From positions 278,685,426-278,749,425 of the forward strand of contig CP136063.1 of the NCBI GenBank assembly GCA_032622095.1: a stretch of 64,000 bases of DNA, in the 5' to 3' direction. The stretch comes from Siphonodentalium dalli (lineage: Eukaryota > Mollusca > Scaphopoda > Gadilida > Siphonodentaliidae). The notes under the pieces were generated by a model that was not told where the DNA came from, searched no databases, and saw only the letters and a program-made list of their open reading frames with translations. Numbering within the stretch: the stretch's first letter is position 1; each line of letters starts with the position of its first letter. Below are positions 43,787 through 54,620 of this stretch, in pieces. The position numbers and the translations under genes were made by a program.

Positions 43787-43806
43787 CCTGCGGATGAGAA
43801 AAAAAA
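43787..43806 (-). promoter_or_regulatory. Candidate 3' splice site upstream of the GPCR ATG
   Basis: On the minus strand a pyrimidine run TTTTTTTTCTCATCCGCAG ends at 43788, followed by GATGACGAA. The junction is in phase 0 with the receptor frame. A short upstream open frame ATGACGAACTAA also starts at 43786, out of frame. Confidence 0.5.
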
Positions 43807-45219
43807 GGCGTCAAACTTGAAATCTTATAGAAGTTTATATCATGCTCTGCTATGTTTCTGTAGTATTAACGCTGGCTAAATAAATTTGTAGATCGGCATT
43901 GTATACATGTAATTAAACGACGCTACTGTGTGATTAAACTGTAGGTTTAAATTTCCCCTATGCATTTTGAATGGCAAAGATTTAATACTATAGTACAGGG
44001 ATTACATCGCGTGTGACCTTTTCACCTTTCGTGACCCGTACAGAAGCCGGAACAAGTTTTTTTTTTTAGCGATTATGCTTCATCGCTGGTTCGGGCTAAA
44101 TAAAACTTCACAGAAATAAAACAGAAATAAAACAGAATAATGTCCCAAACATTGCAATTAAAACAAATAAACACGATCACACCGTATTCATCGACATTAG
44201 TACGCAATTACTCGAAATGAAGAGGGGATCAGAGGTGAGAATAAAAATGGGTAAAAATATTTTCCGTTATTACAATCATTCTGGTTTTATTGTTTGAAGT
44301 GTGATAAAAATCTAACGAAATGTGATCATAGTATAAAAATATTACACACATACGGTCAGATGTGGTTGGCCGTAACCTGGTGCCCGGTGTTATTATTTTG
44401 AAAAGTAATCATATATTTTATAGCCCGGAACTTCGTCTATTTATAGTTGGGGCCGGAAGTTGGTTCCCCGCCGACGAACTCAAAAGACTCGTCCATAATG
44501 TCGAGGCCTCGTGACCGATTGACAAATTAACGATTGTATTATCGTATATATAATAATAATTTGACAGAAATATACTATCTCTGATCTAGGTACTTTTAGG
44601 CCGAGCCACTCCCACTTTTCTGAACGGTCACTTTCCATGATAAAATATTATAAATTAGTACATTCACAATCCTTATAACGATAGTTTATATACCAGCGAT
44701 TCCCATCTGTACTGAGTCATCTATTAAATCAATAATAACAAGGTAAAAAATATATATAGAGCCGACAGCATAGAACCGCCACCTCCACTTATGTGACTAA
44801 TTGTGTTTAAACACGTTAGTAACGTATTTAAACAAGTTAGAAACTTGTTTAATAAAGTTAACTAAATTGTTTAAACAGTTCTATTAGAAAATAGATTATA
44901 AAATATTTTGAACTAATCTGAACTTTCCCTCCAACAATCTTCTATACTTATATTATCTATCGTCTGCTTTTGTTTTCTGAAAATCCCTCCAGATGAATAA
45001 CAGACGTATATCATTCCAATGTGGAAATGGTTAAAGAGAACGGTGAAATGTTCAAGGCTGTTCGTGCGTATGCACCTCATTGTCGTCATTTTTGTATTCA
45101 TCTAATACGTTCTATTAGTATACTTTTCGAGGATGTCTTATAGCAATAATAATACTAACAACAACAACATCAGCAACAACAACAACAACAACTACAAATA
45201 CATATAAAATACTGCATAA
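43807..45219. other. Upstream region of the GPCR, no exon identified
   Basis: Holds a degenerate TTTAAACA-rich repeat (44805-44880), an (ACA)n tract at about 45152-45195 and a poly-T. An upstream exon of the receptor may be here, but none can be supported. Confidence 0.35.
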
Positions 45220-45562
45220 TCTTCGTATTCCATTGGTTATGGAAAATGGTACGAAGAAAAACGAGGAATTGCATACAAGTAAGTGAATATACTATAGCAC
45301 CTCTGCCGTCATATCCATGGCTATATTCGAACTAAAGTGGGTAACCATTGTACTATAATCCAGGACTTGAGAATTATAACAGGAAATATTAACGAGCGTA
45401 TTTCATAACTGTTGGTATGCCATTGTTTTTAGGTTCTTTTTTTTTTTAGTTTCAATGTTTTATTATGCCTTATAGCCATAAATCAATATGTAACATAAGC
45501 GCATTAGTAAGTTAACAAAATAGTATTAGTTGCATGATGATGATGATGACGATGATGATGCG

Positions 45563-45593
<31 letters not shown>

Positions 45594-46215
45594 GATTATG
45601 ATAATGGTGATGAAGATGATATATTTGTGGTTATGGTGGTATGCACTTATTTACATTGTTGGAATCCCGGTATGTCATCTATCTTCTAATTCACACATGT
45701 GTTTACTCGTGTACATCTGGTTCGCAAATTATTGCAGCGCCTAAATCTGATAACATTTTAGTACTTTTAAATTAGCATCTAGGAAATGGCACGAATAACG
45801 ATGACTTCTATATACATAAGAATAACGATGACTTCTATATACATAAGCGAATGGATATACTATAGCCCTGCACCATATAACCGTGGCTATAATCAAACAA
45901 AAGCCACTAACCCTTATACTACTAATTCATGACTTGAAGATTGAAGAATTACAACAAAAAATACAAAAGAAGGCATTGCATAACTGTTGATATGTCACTG
46001 GTTATGATAAATGGCAAGAAGAGAAACGACAAATACGATAGAACGGAGTGACTATACCAGAGAACGGCCCTGCCGCCATATCAATGGCTCTAATAATAGA
46101 AAACTCACTAACCATTATAATAATCCAGAACTTGAAGAATTACAAAAGGAAATACAAACGAGCGCACAAAATAACTGTCAGTATGTCACTGCGGGAAATG
46201 ACAAGAGGAACGAGG
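45220..46215. repeat. Three diverged copies of a unit of about 215 bp, with a (GAT)n tract
   Basis: Units at about 45220-45430, 45775-45990 and 45995-46215 share ATAACTGTTGATATGTCACTG, GGTTATGATAAATGG, AAGAGAAACGA and CCATATCAATGGCTCTA in variant forms. A (GAT/ATG)n microsatellite (45536-45615) separates the first two. Open frames are short and not shared. Confidence 0.65.
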
Positions 46216-46511
46216 AATCCTATAGTTAAGTGAGTGGTAATATGGGGTATGTAGTGATGTCGGTTGTCGATCAACCGCGCGCCCAATGGGGATTGTTGCT
46301 GATTTTAGGCCACTGCTTTATTTATTGGTTTACGGATAATTGTTTATAACGATATTATATATGATTGATTGATTGATTGGGGTTTGATGTCGCCTTCAGC
46401 GGCTAAAGCCATATCACGACATTTCCAGTTTTGGAGAATGCCGCAGACTATGCGTGATTTCATTGGTTTATGGCATAACAGATCACTTAACAGATCAGAG
46501 GTCAACAAGCC
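46216..46511. other. No gene recognised
   Basis: Includes a (GATT)n-like TTGATTGATTGATTGG (46363-46379). Otherwise unremarkable. Confidence 0.35.
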
Positions 46512-46640
46512 TGCAAATAGCGTGTCTGCCATTTGCAGAATGAGGTCCCCAGAGGGTGAATTTAGTGATGCTATCCCGCACAGCGGGCTAGCATCACCAA
46601 ATTCACCCTCTGGAGACCTCATTCTGCTTAGGCTTCATCT
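46512..46640. mobile_element. Single-palindrome MITE, copy 3
   Basis: CAGAATGAGGTCCCCAGAGG pairs with CCTCTGGAGACCTCATTCTG around CCCGCACAGCGGG. The left end CAAGCCTGCAAATAG and the following TGTCTGCCATTTG match the left end of 22692-22945; the right end is GCTTAGGCTT. This is probably the basic, non-dimeric form of that family. Confidence 0.75.
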
Positions 46641-46956
46641 TGATGAACTGTGTCTGTAATATAGATGCAAACGAATGCCATCGGGGAGTACGCTTAAATA
46701 TTAAAAAAGTATGCCTTATACACGTAACATTGCAAATGTTCCGAAAGGCTTCTTCCGGTTTGCATACAATGGGAGTTATATGAGATTAATTCCAATTACA
46801 GCCAATCAGAACGTTTTATTTGATAATCTGACCTCCCTGATGATCGATAATTATTACTAATTGTCTTGCCATAAGCCACAATAAAACAAATGTTGATTAG
46901 ATTTGTTCTACACAAATGAGTGTTAGGCTAGGCGTATCCATAAACTAACACATAAA
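46641..46956. other. No gene recognised
   Basis: Unique-looking AT-rich sequence. Confidence 0.35.
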
Positions 46957-47825
46957 ACAATGGCCTGAAGAACATACAGCCTCATACGCAGGATTCGCGC
47001 TGCCCCTTGCCAAATTTGCCAATGGCAAAAATAATTCACATTTGGCAAAACATATTTTCATTTGGCAAAAGTTTTGGCAAGTAACTTTTTAATTCCTCAA
47101 TAAAGTTGAAAAATATCGGTCAATCAATACCATTCATTTTAGGAAATTATTACAATGGAATTATATTAGTTGTGTTTTATATGGTTTCGCAAAAATTAAC
47201 ACCTCCATTAAGATGCAGTTAATTTGATATCATTAGTATCGATGGATGGGGGGGGGGGGTCACCTCTATTTAGTATGATGGTGGTGTTTACATAGCTAAT
47301 CCTCTTGCAACGCTTCTACCATTGTATGGTTCGTTGATTGGTTTATTGTTGTATGATAAACCACAGTAGAGATGAGAGTATAATTATTAACAAACTGCTT
47401 TTTTTATCGATATCAAACCGTGAGTGTCGAAACATAAGAATCAATAAATACTATCTGGAATAATATTTGGCAAATCCTAAAAGAATTTGGCAAAAAAAAA
47501 ATTCATTTGGCAAATTATTTGGCAAAAGTAAATGTCGGTCCAGCGCGGACCCTGCTCATACGTCATGAAGAACATACAGCCTCATGCGTCATGAAGAACA
47601 TACAGCCTCATACGTCATGAAGAACATACAGCCTCATACGTCATGAAGAACATACAGCCTCATACGTCATGAAGAACATACAGCCTCACACGTCATGAAG
47701 AACATACAGCGTCATACGCCATGAAGAACATACAGCCTCATACGTCATGAAGAACATACAGCCTCATACGTCATGAAGAACATACAGCCTCATACGTCAT
47801 GAAGAACATACAGCCTCATACGTGA
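46957..47825. repeat. 26-bp minisatellite split by a hAT MITE
   Basis: Core GAAGAACATACAGCCTCATA with CGTCAT. One unit lies left of the hAT element (46957-46988) and about ten lie right (47555-47825), with one or two variant bases. Confidence 0.9.
46989..47554. mobile_element. Non-autonomous hAT element, 566 bp
   Basis: Exact 8-bp target duplication CTCATACG at 46981-46988 and 47555-47562. Inverted ends CAGGATTCGCGCTG and CAGCGCGGACCCTG match at 12 of 14 positions when folded. An 8-bp duplication and a CAGGG-type end define the hAT superfamily. The inside repeats ATTTGGCAAA six or more times near both ends, which could be subterminal transposase-binding motifs. A poly-G run is at 47248-47257. 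No transposase. Confidence 0.9.
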
Positions 47826-48057
47826 TGAATGTCGACTTGAAACGGGTTCTTCTTAAATTTAATTAGGAACAGAACGGGACAAACCTTTGCGGTATCAAAT
47901 GATTATAATTATACATCGGAAATGTGACACGGGGGTTCTACAGACTGACATCTACTTTCAAACGATGGAATTTAAGGTCAACGTGATGTCAAAACTTTTC
48001 AGCGATGGTTCATTAACACGCAGCACACAGTTTTGAATTACGTTCTTAGAACTGTTT
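47826..48057. other. No gene recognised; probable LINE upstream sequence
   Basis: Lies directly before the RT relic and may contain more decayed LINE sequence, but no motif is readable. Confidence 0.35.
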
Positions 48058-48495
48058 AACGAGTTGTAACTAGTCCTGGAAACGGTAGATTTTGCCTAGC
48101 AGTCAAACCAACTAGGACAAAAGCTACAAAGGCGATGTATGCGCTACTGTCGAAAGTACGGAATATTCATTTATCTATCGATTTGTCTTTGAAACTTTTT
48201 GACTACTTGGTCCAACCTATTTTATTGTACGGTTGTGAAATTTGGGGATTTGAAAATATTCGCCATATTGAGATGGTACACCTAGCATTTTGTAAAACAT
48301 TGACAAATATGAAAAGCAGCACTCCAAGTTATATGGTTTATGGCGAATTAGGCCGATGGCCACTATCTATCGAGATCAAGAAGAGAATGATCTCATACCG
48401 GTGTAGAATTGTCAAGAATGATAATGGTATCACATCAGTACTCTATAACTTACTGTTAGTAATGCACAAAATTAAACGCGTAAGATATATCTCTA
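48058..48495 (+). pseudogene. LINE reverse transcriptase C-terminal relic (part 1)
   Basis: Open frame reads GRFCLAVKPTRTKATKAMYA, LVQPILLYGCEIWGFENI, VHLAFCKTLTNMKSSTPSYM, VYGELGRWPLSIEIKKRMIS. This is the thumb and post-RT region of animal non-LTR elements (PILLYGCEIWG and VYGELGRFPL are typical). The catalytic core is missing upstream. It breaks off at the MITE at 48496 and continues after it. Confidence 0.85.
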
Positions 48496-48924
48496 ATATG
48501 TGACCCGCCATATCAAATCCAGTCGTAAATCGGGATTTGTTTTACCCTGTGCCAATGCATTCTCTTATATATGCGAGTCGACCATATAACAATTTTTTAC
48601 AATTTTAATAATTTTTTCTTGTATTCTTTAACAATTTTAGAATTTCACCCATACAGAGCCCCAGACAAACATGAGTAGACGAGACTCTTCTATATGCTTC
48701 TATATATGTGTGGGGCTCCCTGCAGGTTAATGGATATTTTTTATTTTATGTCCTAAAATTGTAAGAAACATTTATTTAAAAAAAATGATAAAAATTTGTT
48801 AGGCCAATGCATTCTTTTATATATGCGAGGCGACCTATGGTCGACTCGCATATATAAGTGAATGCATTGGCACAGGTTAAAAAATCCCGACTTACGACTG
48901 GATTTGATATGGCGGGTCACATAT
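48496..48924. mobile_element. MITE with GTGACCCGCCATATCAAAT ends, copy 1, inside the LINE relic
   Basis: Left ATGTGACCCGCCATATCAAA and right TTTGATATGGCGGGTCACAT are perfect inverted ends that continue through CCAGTCGTAAATCGGGATTT. ATAT is present on both sides, and removing the element restores the LINE frame as RYISNISGVIHLRIL. Inside is a double-palindrome module (48543-48876) with a central AGCCCC...GGGGCT hairpin. Second copy at 56423-56880. Confidence 0.85.
48543..48876. repeat. Double-palindrome module, copy B (left palindrome truncated)
   Basis: Left half stops after GTCGACCATA, so it has lost the second arm of its palindrome. The right palindrome (48804-48871) is complete with the same sequence as in copies A, C and D apart from one or two changes. 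The spacer differs from that of A and D. Confidence 0.8.
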
Positions 48925-49098
48925 TTCAGGAGTTATCCATCTGAGAATCTTAATGATAACTTAGATAACCAAACTCCTCTATCGTGAAGCCCCTTTAGAA
49001 GTTTTAATGCAACACTAATTGAAGAGTTTAGAATCCAGTGGCGTAACGATGTTGGTTCCTCGGAAAGAGGGGAGTTTTATAAACATCTGAAATAACAA
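48925..49098 (+). pseudogene. LINE relic, part 2 (after the MITE)
   Basis: With frameshifts it reads ISGVIHLRIL, then EEFRIQWRNDVGSSERGEFY followed by KHLK and a stop. The QW..D..SS.KG.FY pattern is the usual end of this LINE's second open frame. So 48058-49098 minus the MITE is one continuous LINE 3' end. Confidence 0.75.
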
Positions 49099-49689
49099 CC
49101 CTCATTGAGTTGGCACCATACGAACACGCCATTTTGTCATAATGATCCACGTTCAGAAAATACGAACATCCAATCATAAATTAGGTATTGAGACCGGTAG
49201 GTGGAGAAAACGGAAAAGCAAACCTAAAACTAACAAGAAAACCATAATCAGAAATGGTAACGCCCTCAAGATCATATTATTAGGCATAAATATAAATTAT
49301 AATATAAAATATATTGGTTACATGAATGCACCGCCTCAGAATTCCGTTAAAACAACTAATCCTTCAAATTATTACAAAACAACTACGGCTCATTACTGCA
49401 TGTTTCTCATTCACCACACCAGAAAGCTTCTAAATGCGGATCAAAAATCGGAGGCATTGTGTTCCCGCCATAAAATCTTCAAGAGTGCATGGCCTAGCCA
49501 TTATTCATACCTAAACATCTAAAGCAATTAACGCGGTCATAATAGATATCCAGCGAATACACACCCCACAAAAACCCGAAATGTGTTGTCCTGCGAGATA
49601 TCCAATCGATATAGCTCAATTTGACACGGCCAGATTAGTCTTCATACAATATCCTAAACAATAAAGCTCCTCAAATCATCGGCATAGTC
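49099..49689. other. No gene; contains an inverted family C piece
   Basis: 49325-49420 matches 9470-9560 in inverted orientation (AACTAATCCTTCAAATTATT, ATGTTTCTCATTCACCA-like). A 126-codon frame (49142-49522) lies across it and is probably chance. Confidence 0.45.
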
Positions 49690-50170
49690 AATAGAACTTT
49701 CACGAACTTGGACATCGACACTTTCCGATCGCTCTACATATAAGCATTGTCAGACCTATCATCGAATAATGTAACTCTGCATCGAGCCCACATCACAAAT
49801 ATCAAAGCATTGTGTTAGAGAAAATACAAAGAAAAGCAACGAAACTAGTTCAAAACTCTATGCTACCGAGACCGAATGATAAGACTCAATCTGATTTAGA
49901 GGAGATCTAATCGAGGTATATAAACAGTTGAATGGTCATTACAATATCAATGCCTGTGTTCTTCATCAGGAAGGACAAAATGACATAATAAAAAGCTACA
50001 GATGCGCACTGTTAACTAGAACATAGGAAAATATTTCTTCACGCAGAGGGTGGTAAATAGCTGGAACTCTCTGCCAGACTTCACTGTTGAGGCTCCAACA
50101 CCCGATCAATTCAAAATATACATAGACTCATTCTTCTATTATATAAAATACGAGTTCGACGACAAGTAAT
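49690..50170 (+). pseudogene. CR1/L2-like LINE reverse transcriptase 3'-end relic
   Basis: Across frameshifts the plus strand reads SIVRPIIE, CNSASSPHHKYQSIVLEKIQ, RKATKLVQNSML, GDLIEVYKQLNGHYNINACV, and RRVVNSWNSLPDFTVEAPT followed by DQFKIYIDSFF. This is the standard C-terminal part of CR1/L2-type RT (VRP.LEY, QRKATKL, RGDLI..YK.L.G, RVVN.WNSLP). The family differs from the relic at 48058-49098. At least three frame changes; dead copy. Confidence 0.9.
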
Positions 50171-50299
50171 ATGTTCAAGTGACTCACAAGAAAATATCGA
50201 ATGACGATACATATATTTGTAAACAAACATTGCAAACAATGTTATTGGGACGAAAAGTCGCAAGACTTGTTCCGTATTATGATGAAGATGATGATGATG

Positions 50300-51050
50300 G
50301 TGATGATATTATTGTTAGAACAAACCATTATTATGATGATCGTGTCGTTATTTGTTTAAACTACGTATCAATTGACATATACGCACCCGTTCCCTAATTA
50401 AACTCAACTTATTTCGACCATTTTAGGGGATTTCCGCGAATTCGACCTCCGCCAATGGAACTTCGCAAATAGGGACATACTGCAAATTGTCACACCGATC
50501 AGCACCTAATTAACGAACCGGTGGCTGACTCGGCTCTATCCGACTACCCTCTTTGAAATACATATCAATTGAGATATACGCACCCGTTCCCTCATTAAAA
50601 TCAACATATTTCGACCAATTTAGGGGACATCCGCGAATTCGGGACATCCGCAAATGTTATCTTCGCAAATAGGGGACCTACAGCAAACTGTCACACCGAT
50701 CAGCACCTAATTAATGAACCGGTGGCTAACTCGGCTGTCTCCGACCACACTCTTTAAAATACGTATCAATTGACATATACGCATTTTTGCAAATTATCTT
50801 TTCATTTCTTCTAATTGTAATTGGCATAGCATATCACAAACCAAAATCAACGACAATAAACGAAATTGAAATTCCAACTTTTACCTGACTCGGGGTCGTA
50901 CTACAACTTTTAATGCGTCCCAAAAAAAACCCATAATCTATAAATAAAACGCCCAACGAACCATAGGTATCTAGAATTTGTACATTAGTATACACCCGAG
51001 GGCGTAATAACAAAAACAGTTCTTGCTCGCTTTGCAACGCAATGGTATGT
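50300..51050 (-). repeat. Family C relative with tandem 200-bp units
   Basis: Two units of about 196-202 bp (50365 and 50560; a third start at 50761) share ATCAATTGACATATACGCAC, CCGCGAATTCG, CACACCGATCAGCACCTAAT and GAACCGGTGGCT. The part 50810-51050 is the inverse of 25345-25560 (CCAAAATCAACGACAATAAA, AACTTTTAATGCGTCCC). 50300-50500 is the inverse of 16180-16370. Confidence 0.7.
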
Positions 51051-51431
51051 GATGAATTTCATTTTATAGTCATGTGTCCGCGACTCAAAGATTTGCTCGA
51101 GACATATATTCCGAAGTCATGTAGTCCAGAGAACTTTTACTCGAAATTCTTAGCTCTACCAGCCCTGTGATATTGAACAATTTGGCAAATTTTATAAAAC
51201 TAGGTTTGAAACATTTCCTATAATCAGGGCACACATATGAAGGCTGATTAAGATCTAAGCCCCATGTTTTTCAACAAAAATAAGGTATTTGTATTTTTAG
51301 CTGTACTTAAGTTTGCATATATTGTATATGTTCGGTGTGTATGTTATTTAATGTTGCATTTGTGTTTAGTCCACTGCATTACATGTAGCTGTACGATGTT
51401 ACAGTTGAATATATCATATCTGTTTCGTAAT
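51051..51431. other. No gene recognised
   Basis: AT-rich; a 64-codon hydrophobic frame (51264-51458) is probably chance. Confidence 0.35.
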
Positions 51432-51682
51432 GTTGAGTTGAGAAATGCGATAAGATGAGTTGAGAAATGCGATGAGATCAGTTGAGAAATGCGATGAGAT
51501 GAGTTGAGAAATGCGATGAGATCAGTTGAGAAATGCGATGAGATGAGTTGAGAAATGCGATGAGATCAGTTGAGAAATGCGATGAGATGAGTTGAGAAAT
51601 GCGATGAGATCAGTTGAGAAATGCGATGAGATCAGTTGAGAAATGCGATGAGATGAGTTGAGAAATGCGATGAGATGAGATG
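51432..51682. repeat. 22-bp minisatellite (GTTGAGAAATGCGATGAGAT)
   Basis: About eleven tandem units that end alternately in GA and CA (GAGATGA versus GAGATCA), giving a 44-bp dimeric pattern over much of the array. Confidence 0.95.
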
Positions 51683-51744
51683 GTTTAAACATTTTTATTA
51701 CCATCAGAATAATATTACATGAGCATTTTAATAACAACCACTAA

Positions 51745-52605
51745 GGGTATACCTAATGCAGGCGAATGACGTCATATAACAACCACCAAGGGTGCTTATA
51801 CCTAAGGCAGGCGAATGCCGTCATATAATAGCAACCACCAAGGGTGCTTATACCGAAGGCAGGTGAATGACGTCATATAACAACCACCAAGGGTGCTTAT
51901 ACCGAAGGCAGGTGAGTGACGTCATATAACAACCACCAAGGGTGCTTATATCGGAGGCAGGTGAATGACGTCACATAACAACCACCAAGGGTGTTTATAC
52001 CGAAGGCGGGTGAATGACGTCATATAATAGTAACAACCAATGGTGCTTATACCTAAGGCAGGTGAATGATAGCAACCACAAAGGTTGCTTATACCGAAGG
52101 CAGGTGAATGGTGTCATATAATAGTAACCACCAAGGGTGCTTATACCTAAGGCAGGTGAATGATAGCAACCACCAGGGGTGCTTATACCGAAGGCAGGTG
52201 AATGGTGTCATATAATAGTAACCACTAAGGGTGCTTATACAGAAGGCAGGTGAATCATAGCAACCACCAGGGGTGCTTATACCGAAGGCAGGCGAGTGAC
52301 GTCATATAACAACCATCAAGGGCGCTTACACTGAAGGCATGTGAATGACGTCATATAACAACAACCAATGATGCTTATACCGAATGTATGTGAATGACGT
52401 CATATAACAACCACCAAGGGAGCTTATACCGAAGGCAGGTGAATGACGTCATATAACTACCGCCAATGGTGCTTATACCGAAGGCATGTGAGTGACGTCA
52501 TATAACAACCACCAAGGGTTCTTATACCGAAGGCATGTGGATGACGTCATATAATAGTAACCACCAAGGGTGCTTATACCGAAGGCAGGTGAATGACGTC
52601 ATATT
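51745..52605. repeat. 48-50-bp minisatellite carrying repeated CRE (TGACGTCA) sites
   Basis: About eighteen units with the cores AACAACCACCAAGGGTGCTT, ATACCGAAGGCAGGTGAA and TGACGTCATATAA. Twelve units hold a perfect TGACGTCA palindrome (first 51767, last about 52589); three have a changed site (TGCCGTCA or TGGTGTCA) and three have lost it by a short deletion to GATAGCAACC. TGACGTCA is the consensus for CREB/ATF bZIP factors. The array ends about 60 bp before a promoter-like segment. Confidence 0.95.
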
Positions 52606-52659
52606 ATTTTTTATTTTTCCATCAGTGATTTTTCAAGATCGCGGTTATAGATTTTGGAG

Positions 52660-52745
52660 AAATTGTCACGTGACTTCCGGTTAGCAACAGTGTGGAGATT
52701 GCCAAAAAACGCGGAGTCGGGAAAGGAGCATCGCGATGAAAATGA
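52660..52745 (+). promoter_or_regulatory. Promoter-like segment: E-box, ETS site, leader and ATG
   Basis: TCACGTGACTTCCGGTTAGC contains CACGTG (USF/MYC-type E-box) overlapping ACTTCCGG (ETS core), a pairing common in TATA-less housekeeping promoters of animals. A short GC-rich leader follows, with an ATG at 52736 that opens only a 14-codon frame (MKMKVQLTKNSHVI). If real, the first exon is short and a splice donor is needed. Another TGACGTCA lies at about 52849. No downstream exon recognised. Confidence 0.35.
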
Positions 52746-53882
52746 AAGTACAACTTACGAAGAATTCCCATGTGATTTAGGCCTATTCATTTAGACCAAT
52801 TTCGTTGGTTAGCCTAATGAAAACGAAAAATGAAGACGTCATGGTTTCTGACGTCATTTTGGATTTGAAGGCCAGAATACAGACAAAATTGAACAATCCA
52901 GACACGCCTTATCAAGTTGTCATGTCGTCTCCGTCGTGACCACTGCATGATGTTACATAAATTATTCTTACTAGCATTATGTCAGAACTTTTCAGTGATG
53001 AGAGTCGGCCCATCCAAGTTGTGTCTAGAAACGAGACGTTTGCATCAACGCGCATGCCTGTATAGACCAAGTATTCTCGGTCAAATATGTTTGGGATATC
53101 GGTTGGGATGATGCTTTTTTTGGACCGAGTCTATAACGGACGTTCATTCAACAGACGTACTGAATGTAAATTTGGACCCCAGGAATCCACGTAAACCCCT
53201 GAATTGATCACCTGGCGTGTCCGTAATTAATATTTCTTCAAAATGATATATCATCTACCGTGATAGAAAAAAAGTATAGTGATGATACGATCGTTTAATG
53301 TATTGTTTAAATGTATTTTCTGATAGCGACAAATCGAAATTCTCCGGAAAACTAGGCATAAAGGCCACAGTGTGTGGTGGATAAAATCATCACCGTCTAC
53401 ACTCCAAGAATTATTCAAAACCAACCGGTTCTTAACCCATTCAATATAGAGTGGGTTCTTCACTTTCCAAAGAACCAATTTTTTTCTTCAGAACCAAATT
53501 AAGTGTCAAGAATAAAATCTGATTCATGAACAAATCTATTTTAATAATGGATGTGTTAGTTATTGCAAACCGACCAATGATTGATATATCTATTGCTTCC
53601 GTTTTGCAAACACCACATTAGTTATTATTAATATATTTTAGATCAAATTCATAAATATCAGCCAATTTCATTCTATTATAGCCTATATTTTAATATAATC
53701 ATTTATCTAGTACATTACAATGCGCGGCACGAATTAAAAGATTTCAGATTATTTTGTTATCGATCGCCGCTACTCCAGTGAGCACGGTGCCGAAATTGTT
53801 TTTGTCATAGGCCGCCCGTAACTGAAGTTATCCCGATTTAAAGTTCCGTCATGGATTATGCAGTCTGAATAGTTAATGTTCA
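52746..53882. other. No gene recognised downstream of the promoter-like segment
   Basis: A 64-codon frame at 52917-53111 (plus) and a 75-codon frame at 53251-53478 (minus) have no domain features. Sequence becomes AT-rich after 53200. Confidence 0.35.
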
Positions 53883-53902
53883 CTCATGTGACGTCACATG
53901 AG
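53883..53902. promoter_or_regulatory. 20-bp perfect palindrome with central CRE
   Basis: CTCATGTGACGTCACATGAG reads the same on both strands and centres on TGACGTCA with CATGTG flanks. It may be a single bZIP site; the surrounding region has no gene model to attach it to. Confidence 0.4.
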
Positions 53903-54094
53903 GGACTACTAGCGACACGCAGTGTCAAATTTGAAAGGCTGACGAAATTGGCTTTTATCTACTGGCGGTAATCAATAACTGATCGTTTATACAGAAACGA
54001 CTGGACCATCGGAGCTGAAAATTTGTATATAGAGGTAATTTGACCCGGAAAATCTTATTAGATAGGTCCCGTTGACATCAGATGTCCAAAAAGG

Positions 54095-54620
54095 GCACCA
54101 ATTATTAATAAAATAAAATAATTAATTATATAACCAAAATGGTCGCAATCTGGTTGGTGAAAATTGAAACATGGGGGGGGGTAAATTGACCCATAGAGAG
54201 TAAAGAGTTAGATGGCGTTGACTTCAGACGACTTAAAGGGCAATTAATAAAGAGCAATAAAGAGCGTTTCTTATAAATTTAGAAGATATGCAGGAAAATT
54301 GGTACATATGGGTCACCACTCACACGACCAGGGCAATGCCATGTATAGGCAGCTTTGCAGTTTGATGTTGAAGTTTGAGTGCAGATGACAGGGTGACTAA
54401 TAAATTATATGATCAATAAAGAGCGTTTATTATCAGTAAAGAGTATTAGCCAGATGTTACATGTATGTTGCGTCGTGTTTATACATGCCGTCAATGGAAT
54501 CAGGATCGATGTGTTAGACTGTTATTTTAGGGCGATAATTATTAATAAAATAAGATAATTAATTATAACCAAAATGGTTGCAATCTGGTCTGTGGAAATT
54601 GAAACATGGGGGTAAATCTG
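54095..54620. repeat. Direct repeat of about 75 bp, two copies 437 bp apart
   Basis: 54100-54180 and 54537-54612 share ATTATTAATAAAATAA, AATTAATTATA, ACCAAAATGGT and TGAAACATGGGGG. The sequence between has several ATAAAGAGCGTTT phrases, also found inside the TTAA element at 16451-16944. Confidence 0.65.

Noticed and set aside
47555-47825. CRISPR-like array
   Set aside because: Units are head to tail without unique spacers, in a eukaryotic context with no cas genes; it is a minisatellite. The same applies to the 22-, 25- and 50-bp arrays.
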